Source: JALZKA01 sp963754045 (lineage in GTDB: Bacteria > Actinomycetota > Thermoleophilia > Solirubrobacterales > 70-9). From it: a stretch of 64,000 nt of DNA. Both the position numbers and the translations under genes were made by a program. The notes beneath the pieces are model-generated. The model ran no database searches. It saw only the letters and a program-made list of their open reading frames with translations, and was not told where the DNA came from. Numbering within the stretch: position 1 is the first letter of the stretch; each line of letters opens with the position of its first letter. This document shows positions 9,099 through 16,819 of the stretch, piece after piece. The DNA lies in contig CAVWEN010000002.1 in assembly GCA_963754045.1 (NCBI GenBank), positions 372,001-436,000 of the forward strand. The letters run 5' to 3'.

Positions 9099-9884
9099 CT
9101 AGGGGACGACGGACGCCGTGTCGGCGCCCAGATCCGAGTTGTCGCTGCCGACGAGCAATGCGAGCGAGGCTCCATCGACCACGCCGCGCACGGGGTCGGT
9201 CATCTCGATCACGTCGATGTCGCCCAGCTGCTCGCGGGCCTCGTTGGCAAGCTCAGCAGCCTCGTCGGCGAAATCCGGCTCGTACATGATCTGGGTCCGC
9301 TCGACCCCCTCGGGCGCCTCGTCCTCGACCCCGATCTTGAACGCGGTCGGCTGCACCACGAGCTGTGCGGCGGTGGCCGCCAGCCCGGGGACGGGATCGA
9401 CCGGCACGGCGCCGTCGGTGAAGGCGCTGGCATTGAGGACCGCGACCTTGACCTTGGCGGGCTTGGCCTCCGTCTTGGCGGCACGTTCGGCTTGCTCGGG
9501 AGCGGCGTCGTCGCCCCCGAGGATCCCGAACCCGCTGGTGAGCACGCCGAGCGCCAGCGCCGCGGCGAACGCCGCGGCGAGGAACCAGCGTGGATCGACC
9601 GGGGAGCGGCGGTCGAGCTCCTCGAAGCGGACGGCCCACGTCTGGGCAGCACGCGCGCGAAAGGCGTCGAAGCGCCCGGGCTCCTTCTCGGTTTCCTCCC
9701 CGCGTGCGTCGGCCACGGCCTGGGCCGCGTCGTCGGCTTCGGCGGCGCGCTCGGGGGCACGGCCCGCCCACTCGCGCAGGCGACGCACTTCCCGTGCTTG
9801 CAGGACGATCAGCAGGGCGAGCACCGCGAACCCAAGGAACGCGACGACGCCGAGGATCGGCCCGATGTCCTCGATCGTGCTCAT
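9099..9884 (-). CDS. Membrane protein with LytR_C domain (copy 2)
   Basis: A 261-residue paralogue of the neighbour at 8270-9088. It has an N-terminal helix (about 9-28), the juxtamembrane EVRRLREWAGRAPERA, a charged Ala/Glu-rich linker, a second helix at about 98-120, and a LytR_C-like domain from about 141 (KVKVAVLNASAF, then RTQIMYEPDFADEAAELA, ending ASLALLVGSDNS). Like copy 1 it lacks the LCP phosphotransferase domain. First gene of the minus-strand operon that continues through copy 1, the Ig-like protein, the O-antigen ligase and the flippase. A weak -10-like TAGTAT lies about 20 bp upstream of the ATG. Function is inferred only from domain and context. Confidence 0.75.
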   Translation of the reverse strand: MSTIEDIGPILGVVAFLGFAVLALLIVLQAREVRRLREWAGRAPERAAEADDAAQAVADARGEETEKEPGRFDAFRARAAQTWAVRFEELDRRSPVDPRWFLAAAFAAALALGVLTSGFGILGGDDAAPEQAERAAKTEAKPAKVKVAVLNASAFTDGAVPVDPVPGLAATAAQLVVQPTAFKIGVEDEAPEGVERTQIMYEPDFADEAAELANEAREQLGDIDVIEMTDPVRGVVDGASLALLVGSDNSDLGADTASVVP

Positions 9885-9911
9885 GGAGCGCCCGTGATAC
9901 TAGGTAGGACA

Positions 9912-9942
9912 GGCGCGGGAACCGGCACACCCGCCCCGCGCC
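9912..9942 (-). terminator. Hairpin after the CapD-type gene
   Basis: GGCGCGGG (9912-9919) and CCCGCGCC (9935-9942) form a perfect 8-bp stem with a 15-nt loop immediately at the stop codon of the CapD-type gene. No T-run follows on the minus strand, as is common in high-GC actinobacteria. It would separate the dehydratase from the downstream LytR_C operon. Confidence 0.4.
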
Positions 9943-11828
9943 TACAGATCGAGCTCGATTCGATCGCTTGCCGGACGCTCTCCAACCAGCTCAACCACTC
10001 GAGCTGCCAGGCCCGTTTCGTCGCCGCCCGCGACCAGCCCGATGAGACGCTCGACGGTGGTTTCAACCCAATCCGGATCCAGCGAGCGCTCGCGCACAGC
10101 TCGCACGATCCGGTCGGAGCTGGTCGGCTGCGGGCGCTCGTCGGGGTTGAACAGTTCCTCGTGGAGCTTTTCTCCCCTGCGCGGGCCCGTGAACTCGATC
10201 GTGATCTCGACGTCGGGCTCGAAGCCCGCGAGCTCGATCATGTTGCGAGCTAGGTCCACGATGCGGACCGGCTCACCCATCTCGAGCACGAACACCTCGC
10301 CGGACTCCGCGCCCAGATCGCCGGACTTGATCACGAGCTGGACCGCTTCAGGGATTGTCATGAAGTAGCGGGTCATGTCGCGGTGGGTGACGGTGACCGG
10401 CCCTCCCTGCTCGATCTGCGAGCGGAAGATCGGAACCACGCTGCCGGACGATCCCAGCACGTTGCCGAACCGCACGATCACGAAGCGAGTGGTGGCGTGG
10501 CGCTGGCCGGCTGCCGCGGTGATCCACTCCGCCATCGCCTTCGAGGCTCCCATCACGGTCTGCGGGTTGACCGCTTTGTCAGTCGACACGAGGACGAACC
10601 GGCTGGCGCCGGCGACCGCTGCGGTCTCGGCGACCACGCGGGTGGCGATCGCGTTGTTTCGCACCGCCTCGAGCGGGTTGCTCTCCATCAGTCCCACATG
10701 CTTGTAGGCGGCGGCATGGAAGACGATGTCGGGACGGAAGCGCTGCATCACCTCGAGCATGCGATCCCCCTCCTTGCAATCGGCGAGCACCGCCTCGCAG
10801 CGGCTGAAGTGCAGCTGCTCTGTCATCTCCCGCTCGATCCGGAAGAGGTTGTCCTCGGCATGGTCGAGCAGGATCAGCAGCCGGGGATTGACCCGGGAGA
10901 TCTGCCGGGCGAGCTCGGCGCCGATCGATCCGCCCGCGCCGGTGACAAGCACGATCTTGTCCTCCAGGTACGCGCCCACGCGGTCCAATTCCATCCGCAC
11001 CGGGTCGCGCCCGAGCACGTCCTCCACCTGTACCTCACGCAGCTGTCGGGTGAGTTGGACGCCACCTCGCAGCAGCTCGAAGACCGTCGGCAGGGTGCGG
11101 ACCGGGATGTTGCGGTCGCGGCAGGCAGCCACCACCTTCGCTCGCAGCTCGCCGGGCGCCGACGGGATCGCCAGTACTACCTCGTCCGGCTTGCGCGTTT
11201 CAAGCACATCGCCGATCTCGTCCGTGGTCCCCAGCACGCGCAGGCCCAACAGGCCCATCCCCCGCTTGCGCGGGTCGTCGTCGATGAAGCCGATCGCCCG
11301 AGTGCCGAGGTTCGGGTTCAGCTGCAGTTCGCGCACGACCATCTGGCCGCCCGATCCGGCTCCGACGATCAGCGAGTTTCGGTGGCCCTTGCGACGCGTT
11401 TCTGGCGAGGGTCGCTCGATCCACAGGCGCACGACGATCCGGCCGCCCGCAAGCAGCGCCGTCGTCAGCAGGAAGTCAAAGACCACGACCGAGCGCGGAA
11501 GGCTGTCGTCGAACGGCTGGACGACGGCGAAGAAAGCGATCAGGACCGCGCTGGCAAGCGCGGTCGCGCGCAGCAGGGCCGGAAAGTCCCGGGTGAGGAA
11601 GTAGCGCCACCACTTCGAGTGAAGGCCCATGAGGGTGAAGACGATCGCCTTGCCGAGCGCAACAAACCCGACCGAGGTCCACAGCATCTCCTGGTAGCGC
11701 TCGGGGATTCCGCCCACATCGAGGAAGCGCAGAACGAAGGCGAGCGTGAAGGCGACGGCGGCGAGCACCGCGTCCGCAAAGAACTGGATCGCGCGGTGCC
11801 GATATGCCGGATGCGTTAGCCGGCGCAT
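9942..11828 (-). CDS. CapD/FlaA1-type nucleotide-sugar 4,6-dehydratase, membrane-bound
   Basis: Makes a 4-keto-6-deoxy sugar nucleotide (typically from UDP-GlcNAc) for surface glycan synthesis. Four N-terminal helices (within residues 12-130) precede a CoA-binding-like Rossmann domain (IVGAGSGGQMVVREL) and the extended SDR domain from about 290 with VTGAGGSIGAELARQI. The active-site segment STDKAVNPQTVMGASKAMAE (about 412-433) has Met in place of the usual Tyr, the Ser-Met-Lys triad known for long enzymes such as WbpM. The length (628 aa) matches the WbpM/CapD long form. The start is the ATG at 11828, 36 bp after the GT4 gene. High confidence for family; the exact substrate is inferred. Confidence 0.92.
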   Translation of the reverse strand: MRRLTHPAYRHRAIQFFADAVLAAVAFTLAFVLRFLDVGGIPERYQEMLWTSVGFVALGKAIVFTLMGLHSKWWRYFLTRDFPALLRATALASAVLIAFFAVVQPFDDSLPRSVVVFDFLLTTALLAGGRIVVRLWIERPSPETRRKGHRNSLIVGAGSGGQMVVRELQLNPNLGTRAIGFIDDDPRKRGMGLLGLRVLGTTDEIGDVLETRKPDEVVLAIPSAPGELRAKVVAACRDRNIPVRTLPTVFELLRGGVQLTRQLREVQVEDVLGRDPVRMELDRVGAYLEDKIVLVTGAGGSIGAELARQISRVNPRLLILLDHAEDNLFRIEREMTEQLHFSRCEAVLADCKEGDRMLEVMQRFRPDIVFHAAAYKHVGLMESNPLEAVRNNAIATRVVAETAAVAGASRFVLVSTDKAVNPQTVMGASKAMAEWITAAAGQRHATTRFVIVRFGNVLGSSGSVVPIFRSQIEQGGPVTVTHRDMTRYFMTIPEAVQLVIKSGDLGAESGEVFVLEMGEPVRIVDLARNMIELAGFEPDVEITIEFTGPRRGEKLHEELFNPDERPQPTSSDRIVRAVRERSLDPDWVETTVERLIGLVAGGDETGLAARVVELVGERPASDRIELDL

Positions 11829-11864
11829 TGGGTCAGTTTAGGCGGGCGCGGGGCCCACCGCCAG

Positions 11865-12863
11865 CTATGAACGCTCGCCTGCGAGAGCTTTCTCGGTCTC
11901 GGCGAGGATGCCGTCGCGGCGCATCTCGTAGGGAAAGTGCTCGCGAATTCGGGCTCGGGCGGCCGCGCCCACCTCGGGACCGGCCTCGAGGGCGCGGGTG
12001 ACGCCGGCTGCGACCGCCTCCGCGGTGGGCTCCGCGATCACCACACCGGTGTCGCCGACCACCTCCGGCAGGGCTCCTGCCGAGGTGACCACGGGAACCG
12101 CTCCCGCCAACATCGCCTCCGCCAACGAGAGGCCAAAGCCCTCGTGCAGCGATGCCTGCACATAGACCGCGCAGCTCCGAAAGAGGGCGTCGAGGCTCTC
12201 GTCGGAGAGGTAACCCGTGAGCTGGGCATTCGGTGGGGCGCCGTCGCTGAGCTGCTGGCCAATCTCGTCCTCCCACCACTCGCCCGCGAGGACGAACCGC
12301 ACGTCGGGCAGATGCGTCGCCGCGGCGACGAACGGCGCGTGCCCCTTGCGGGCGAGATTCACCGAATAGACGGCACCAACCGTGAGGGCCATTCGTTCGC
12401 GCTCCTCGCTGGGCTCACCGAAGCGGTCGGGCACGCCGTGGTGGACGACCGTGACCCGGCCCGGGTCGATCGAAGTGTTCGCGCCGATCTCGCCCAGCGA
12501 GTAGACGGAGTTGGTGACCAACCGGGTTGCCCGGCGTGCGGTTCCCTTCACCATCCGCCGCCTCAACCCGCCACGCTGGGAGCCGTACCCGATCTCGGGC
12601 ATCGCCGCCGTATCGAAACCGCCGAAGATCAGCAGCGACGGCTTACCCCGCATGCCGGCTAAGCGCACGGCCAGCGAGGTGTGCCAGGAGGCAAACCAGC
12701 CGACGATGACGTCGCATTCCCCGATCGCCCGCCAAAGCGCCAGCGGCCGTGGCCGGAACCCAGGCTGGTAGTAGTCCGTCACCTCGTGGCGCTCCGACAG
12801 CGCCTCCCGATCAATGCGGGTGAACGTGTTGCGACGGCTGATGACATAGAGGACGTTTGCCAT
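11865..12863 (-). CDS. Family 4 glycosyltransferase
   Basis: A GT-B retaining glycosyltransferase of 332 aa. The diagnostic C-terminal region reads RKGHAPFVAAATHLPDVRF, then the E-x7-E site HEGFGLSLAEAMLAGAVPVV and GALPEVVGDTGVVI. It is the first gene of the minus-strand run leading into the CapD-type dehydratase and is divergent from the DedA gene with an 85-bp gap. Its position at the head of a dehydratase gene suggests it transfers the modified sugar or the sugar next to it; specificity cannot be read. Confidence 0.87.
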   Translation of the reverse strand: MANVLYVISRRNTFTRIDREALSERHEVTDYYQPGFRPRPLALWRAIGECDVIVGWFASWHTSLAVRLAGMRGKPSLLIFGGFDTAAMPEIGYGSQRGGLRRRMVKGTARRATRLVTNSVYSLGEIGANTSIDPGRVTVVHHGVPDRFGEPSEERERMALTVGAVYSVNLARKGHAPFVAAATHLPDVRFVLAGEWWEDEIGQQLSDGAPPNAQLTGYLSDESLDALFRSCAVYVQASLHEGFGLSLAEAMLAGAVPVVTSAGALPEVVGDTGVVIAEPTAEAVAAGVTRALEAGPEVGAAARARIREHFPYEMRRDGILAETEKALAGERS

Positions 12864-12948
12864 ACCAATCCCTTACCAGGGGGGTCCAGGTGCATCCGCG
12901 ACAGAGTCGCTCGCGAAACTCACCCGCCTATCCTCCCAGGCCGCCCCA

Positions 12949-13614
12949 ATGCACCTCGCTCTCCCATACGCGTCCGTCACGGACTTCATCGTCGACCCGA
13001 TCGTCGACGTCGCGACCGACTTCATCGACTCAGTCGGGTTGGTCGGAGTTTTCGTGCTGATGCTGCTCGAGAGCGCCTGCATTCCGGTGCCGAGCGAGGC
13101 GATCATGCTGTTCGCCGGATTCAACGTCTCGGAGGGCGATCTGACCCTGTTCGGCATCGTTGCCGCCGGGGTGCTGGGCAATGTCGTCGGCTCCTGGGGC
13201 GCCTGGGCGGCGGGCTATTACGGGCGGGTCGAGCTGCTCGAGAAGAACCGTTTTATTCACCTGAACCCAAGGCACCTCGCGTGGGCCGACAGCTGGTTCG
13301 AACGTCACGGTGACGCGACCGTTTTCTTCACCCGGATGCTGCCGATCATCCGCACCTTCATCTCGCTGCCGGCCGGTGTCGCGCGGATGCCGTTCTGGCG
13401 CTTTACCACGCTCACGCTGCTCGGCTGCATTCCCTGGGTGCTGCTGCTCGGCTACATCGGCCAGGAGGTCGGCGACCGCTGGGAGGAGTGGCGCGACTAC
13501 CTCCACTACTTCGACTACCCGGTCGCGGCCGCGATTCTCGGCGGGATCATCTACTTCCTGATCAAGCGCCGTGGCTCGGGTCCGCCGCCCGGACCAGCCG
13601 AGGCCGAGGCTTAG
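12949..13614 (+). CDS. DedA-family membrane protein
   Basis: Polytopic membrane protein of 221 aa of the DedA/SNARE-associated family, whose members include polyprenyl-phosphate and lipid transporters. Visible hallmarks: LESACIPVPSEAIMLFAGF near residues 40-60, and FFTRMLPIIRTFISLPAGVARM at about 122-145, containing the conserved Arg/Pro/Gly of the re-entrant loop. It ends in a Pro/Gly/Glu-rich cytoplasmic tail. Three bases separate it from uppP, so the two are probably cotranscribed. This fits known links between DedA proteins and undecaprenyl phosphate recycling (established for the family; not shown here). A TATCCT -10-like box lies at 12929-12934. Confidence 0.9.
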   Translation: MHLALPYASVTDFIVDPIVDVATDFIDSVGLVGVFVLMLLESACIPVPSEAIMLFAGFNVSEGDLTLFGIVAAGVLGNVVGSWGAWAAGYYGRVELLEKNRFIHLNPRHLAWADSWFERHGDATVFFTRMLPIIRTFISLPAGVARMPFWRFTTLTLLGCIPWVLLLGYIGQEVGDRWEEWRDYLHYFDYPVAAAILGGIIYFLIKRRGSGPPPGPAEAEA

Positions 13615-13617
13615 GCG

Positions 13618-14451
13618 TTGGCGCCGGGCGACCCGCGGCCCGCCTTACTCGACCTCAGCCCGGCGCGCGCCGCCGCACTCGGCGCGATCCAGGGCCCGAC
13701 CGAGCTGCTCCCCGTTTCGAGCTCGGCCCACATCTCGCTGATCCCGTGGCTGGCCGGCTGGGATTGGCTGGAGCTCGACCCGGAGACGCGCAAGAGCTTC
13801 GAGGTGGCACTTCACGCCGGTACCGCGGCGGCGCTGCTGATCGGTCTGCGCGACGAGATCGCTGCCGAGCTCGGCAGCTTCGATTCCCGGCGCGCACAGG
13901 TCGTCGCGCTCTCCTTCGTTCCGCCCGCGATCGCGGGGTTGGCCCTCGAGCGGTGGATCGAAGGCAGCCTCGGCACTCCGCAGGCCACCGCGGCGGGGTT
14001 GGTCGCGGGTGCAGCGGCCATGTCGTTTGCCGACCGCTCTCCACAGCGACGAGGGCGAGGCGACGCCGGCGCCCTCGACGGGCTGGCACTTGGCATCGCC
14101 CAGGCGCTTGCGCTCGCTCCCGGCGTGTCGCGCAACGGCGCGACTTTAACGGCCGCGCGGCTGCGCGGCTTCACCCGCGAGCATTCGAACCTCCTGTCGC
14201 GCACCGTGGCCCTGCCCGTGATCCTCGGTGCGGTGGGCTTGAAGGGCGAGCGCCTGCGCCGTCGCGGCGTCGGGCGCAAGACGGGCGGCATCTTGGCGAT
14301 CGGCGCGCTCGCCGCGTTCGCCTCGACCCTCCTCTCCACCCGACTCATCCGTCTGGTCGAGCGCGATCGCGCTCTCTGGCCCTACGCCGCCTACCGGATC
14401 GGCCTGGCATGGGCGGTGTGCCGACGCTTGCTGCACAATCAGGCGCGATGA
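13618..14451 (+). CDS. uppP: Undecaprenyl-diphosphatase UppP/BacA
   Basis: Dephosphorylates undecaprenyl diphosphate released on the outer face, regenerating the carrier for peptidoglycan and glycans. The first motif is AIQGPTELLPVSSSAHI, containing the catalytic Glu and His; the second is PGVSRNGATLTAARLRG, with Asn where most relatives have Ser in SRSG. About seven or eight helices and 277 aa, normal for the family. The TTG at 13618 starts 3 bp after the DedA stop, and the gene's own stop overlaps the purM start (ATGA). The gene supplies the carrier used by both the glycan locus to the left and the wall genes to the right. Confidence 0.93.
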   Translation: MAPGDPRPALLDLSPARAAALGAIQGPTELLPVSSSAHISLIPWLAGWDWLELDPETRKSFEVALHAGTAAALLIGLRDEIAAELGSFDSRRAQVVALSFVPPAIAGLALERWIEGSLGTPQATAAGLVAGAAAMSFADRSPQRRGRGDAGALDGLALGIAQALALAPGVSRNGATLTAARLRGFTREHSNLLSRTVALPVILGAVGLKGERLRRRGVGRKTGGILAIGALAAFASTLLSTRLIRLVERDRALWPYAAYRIGLAWAVCRRLLHNQAR

Positions 14452-15461
14452 CCCAGGACGCGTATTCAGCAGCGGGCGTGAGCCAGAGCGACGCCGATGA
14501 GTCGGTCGCGGCCCTCGTCTCCCATCTGGCGAAGATCAAAACTGGTAAGCCCTCCCGGGTCGTGCCGCTACCCGGCCACTACGCCAGTGTGCTGCGACTG
14601 GACGACCGGACCGGCGTGGCGTTCGGGACCGACGGCGTCGGCACCAAGATGATCGTCGCCGAGCAGCTTGGGCGCTTCGACACCATCGGGATCGACTGCA
14701 TCGCGATGAACGTGAATGACCTGATCTGCGTCGGGGCCGAGCCGATCGCGATGCTCGACTTCATCCTCTGCCGGGAGGCCAACCCGGACGTCTGCGGGCA
14801 GATCGGCGAGGGCCTACGTGCCGGGGCCGAGCTCGCCGGGATCGAGATCCCCGGCGGCGAGATCGCCCAGGTCGGCGACGTCGTCTCGGGCTGGGAGCTG
14901 GGCGGCAGCGCGATCGGACTGGTCAGGCTCAGCGACATCGTCTCCGGGGAGCAAATCGAGCCCGGCGACGCGCTGATCGGTGTTCCCTCGTCCGGGTTGC
15001 ACTCCAACGGCTACACGCTGGCGCGCAGCGTGCTCGCCGACGTGGCGATGGACGACGACCGGCTGGGAGCGCCGCTGGGCGACGTGCTGCTGGAGCCCAC
15101 TGCGATCTACGTGCGGGCGGTACTCGAGCTGCTCGCATCCACGGTTCCGGTGAACGGTCTTGCCCACATCACCGGCGACGGCTTGAACAACCTGCTGCGG
15201 CTCTCACGCACGGTCGGCTACGAGCTCTCGGATCCCCTCCCCGTCCCGCCCGTCTTCGAACTTATCGAGGATCTCGGCGGGGTGAGCAACGAGGAGATGC
15301 ACGCTGTCTTCAACATGGGGCTTGGATTCGTTTGCGTCGTGCCGGATGCGAGTGCGGATGCGGCTGCGACGCTGCTCGCCGCGCGACACCCGGGAGCCCG
15401 AATCGTGGGTTCCGTCACCGATTCGGCCGGAGTCGTCACTCGTGCCAAGCTGAAGCGATGA
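14448..15461 (+). CDS. purM: Phosphoribosylformylglycinamidine cyclo-ligase (AIR synthetase)
   Basis: Catalyses the ATP-dependent closure of FGAM to aminoimidazole ribonucleotide, step five of purine synthesis. The 337-residue protein opens YSAAGVSQSDADESV and has FGTDGVGTKM, IGIDCIAMNVNDLICVGAEP (ATP/metal loop), PSSGLHSNGYTLAR and HITGDGLNNLLRLS, the latter slightly different from the usual ITGGG. I chose ATG 14448, which overlaps the uppP stop; open sequence upstream of it is a shadow of uppP. No other purine genes are nearby; it sits between uppP and a DJ-1-type protein in an overlapping chain, probably for reasons of coexpression only. Confidence 0.94.
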   Translation: MTQDAYSAAGVSQSDADESVAALVSHLAKIKTGKPSRVVPLPGHYASVLRLDDRTGVAFGTDGVGTKMIVAEQLGRFDTIGIDCIAMNVNDLICVGAEPIAMLDFILCREANPDVCGQIGEGLRAGAELAGIEIPGGEIAQVGDVVSGWELGGSAIGLVRLSDIVSGEQIEPGDALIGVPSSGLHSNGYTLARSVLADVAMDDDRLGAPLGDVLLEPTAIYVRAVLELLASTVPVNGLAHITGDGLNNLLRLSRTVGYELSDPLPVPPVFELIEDLGGVSNEEMHAVFNMGLGFVCVVPDASADAAATLLAARHPGARIVGSVTDSAGVVTRAKLKR

Positions 15462-16084
15462 GGATCGCGATCCTCATCTTTGAGGGCGTGACCGCCCTCG
15501 ACGCTATCGGCCCCTACGAGGTGCTCTCGCGCCTGCCGGACGTTGAGCTGACCTTCGTTTCGACCGAGGTCGGCCAAAAGCGCACCGATACCGGTCGGCT
15601 CGGGATCTCGGCCGATGCGAGCATCAGCCAACTGACCGACCCCGACGTCCTGCTCGTCCCAGGCGGCGAGGGCAACCGTTCGCTGCTGAGCGACGAAACG
15701 GTGCTCGGCTGGGTGCGCACGGTCGACGCGACGAGCACATGGACCACCTCGGTGTGCACCGGCTCGCTGGTGCTAGGAGCCGCGGGGCTGCTCGACGGCA
15801 AGCGCGCCACGACGCACTGGGCACACCGAGAGCGGCTACGTGAGTTCGGAGCGGTCCCGGCCGTCGAGCGCGTGGTCGAGGACGGCAGGGTCATCACCGC
15901 GGCCGGCGTCTCGGCCGGAATTGACATGGCTCTCACCCTCGCGGCCCGGATCGCCGGCGACGACGTAGCCCGAGCGATCCAGCTCGGGATCGAGTACGAC
16001 CCCGATCCGCCCTTCGACTCCGGCTCACCCGAGAAGGCCGCCCCGGAACTGGTTGAGCTGATCCGCGGACTCGAAGGCCCGTGA
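15458..16084 (+). CDS. DJ-1/PfpI family protein (isonitrile hydratase-like)
   Basis: A class I glutamine amidotransferase-like protein of 208 aa, similar to the InhA/AraC-N-terminal subgroup of DJ-1/PfpI. It starts MRIAILIFEGVTALDAIGPYEVLSRLPDVELTF (read in two parts), and the nucleophile elbow is TTSVCTGSLVLGAAGLLDGK, with the Cys followed by Thr-Gly; TTHWAHRERLREFG follows, as in isonitrile hydratases. The C-terminus has SAGIDMALTLAARIAGDDVA. There is no attached AraC DNA-binding domain. ATG 15458 overlaps the purM stop; the stop overlaps the GNAT start. The substrate is unknown; chaperone, hydratase or glyoxalase activity are all possible. Confidence 0.85.
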   Translation: MRIAILIFEGVTALDAIGPYEVLSRLPDVELTFVSTEVGQKRTDTGRLGISADASISQLTDPDVLLVPGGEGNRSLLSDETVLGWVRTVDATSTWTTSVCTGSLVLGAAGLLDGKRATTHWAHRERLREFGAVPAVERVVEDGRVITAAGVSAGIDMALTLAARIAGDDVARAIQLGIEYDPDPPFDSGSPEKAAPELVELIRGLEGP

Positions 16085-16566
16085 CGTCCTTGGCGGTGAG
16101 CGACCTCGATTTCCGCTCGGTTCCGTTGGCCGAGGAGCCGGCACTCAGCCTCTCGCAGGCAATGCGGACCGAGATCGCCGAGATCTACGTTGGTCTTGAC
16201 CTCGATGGGCCCGAAATGCCCAAGGCGGGACCCGCTGAGCTCGGGCCGCCCGGAGGAGCCTTCCTAGTCGGCTTCGACCACTCGGGCACGCCGGTTTGCT
16301 GTGGCGGGGTGAAGGACCTCGGCAACGGCATCTGCGAGATCAAACGCATGTACGTCGTGCCCGAGGTGCGCCGCGGAGGCGTCGCCACGGCCCTGCTGGA
16401 CGCACTGGAGGACGAAGCCCGGAGGCTGGGTTACAGCACCGCCCGCCTCGATACGGGCCCGAAGCAACCGCACGCCGAGCGCTTCTACCGCTGCGCGGGC
16501 TACACGCCGATTGCCAACTTCAACGGCAACCCGGTCGCAACGTACTTCGGCGAGAAGCCCCTCTAA
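16081..16566 (+). CDS. GNAT-family N-acetyltransferase
   Basis: A compact 161-residue GNAT enzyme. The acetyl-CoA site is IKRMYVVPEVRRGGVATALLDALEDEARRLGYSTARLDTGP (residues about 83-123, with R-R-G-G-V-A as the Q/RxxGxG/A loop), followed by HAERFYRCAGYTPI (motif B). Such MarR-associated or stand-alone enzymes with VGFDHSGTPVCCGGVK upstream often act on small amines or amino acids. GTG start overlapping the PfpI stop by 4 bp; it ends the plus-strand chain dedA-uppP-purM-pfpI-GNAT. The stop codon abuts the convergent small gene at 16567. Confidence 0.85.
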   Translation: MTSLAVSDLDFRSVPLAEEPALSLSQAMRTEIAEIYVGLDLDGPEMPKAGPAELGPPGGAFLVGFDHSGTPVCCGGVKDLGNGICEIKRMYVVPEVRRGGVATALLDALEDEARRLGYSTARLDTGPKQPHAERFYRCAGYTPIANFNGNPVATYFGEKPL

Positions 16567-16779
16567 CTAGTCGGCGGCGCGGAGGTGTTCGCGCCAGCTG
16601 GAGTTGATCCCGCCGAGGGCGTCGTAGACGATCGCCTCGAGCTCGGGCTCGGGCAGATCGTCGGAGTCAAAGGTGGCGCATTCGCCGTCCCAGCCCACCG
16701 GAATTTCGGTCCGTGCGGCCGCCTCAAGCACCAGTTGTTCGCCTTGATCGCCAATCGATTCGAGTATGAGCAGTCCCAT
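16567..16779 (-). CDS. Small acidic protein, unknown function
   Basis: A 70-residue acidic protein starting MGLLILESIGDQGEQLVLEAA and ending SSWREHLRAAD. It has an amphipathic acidic C-terminal half (DDLPEPELEAIVYDALGG). I recognise no family. It is likely real: the frame fills the gap between two genes exactly, codon use matches its surroundings (G/C third positions), the reading has no homopolymer or shadow character, and its start is divergent from the kinase gene with 40 bp between starts. It could be coexpressed in opposition to, or bind, that kinase, but this is speculation. Confidence 0.55.
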   Translation of the reverse strand: MGLLILESIGDQGEQLVLEAAARTEIPVGWDGECATFDSDDLPEPELEAIVYDALGGINSSWREHLRAAD

Positions 16780-16819
16780 CGGGCCGGAACCCTAACTAGG
16801 CTCTTGGTGTGATGCGCAG

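Noticed and set aside
13488..14447. N-terminal extension of purM
   Set aside because: Arg/Pro-rich shadow of uppP in another frame; purM homology starts at the ATG at 14448.
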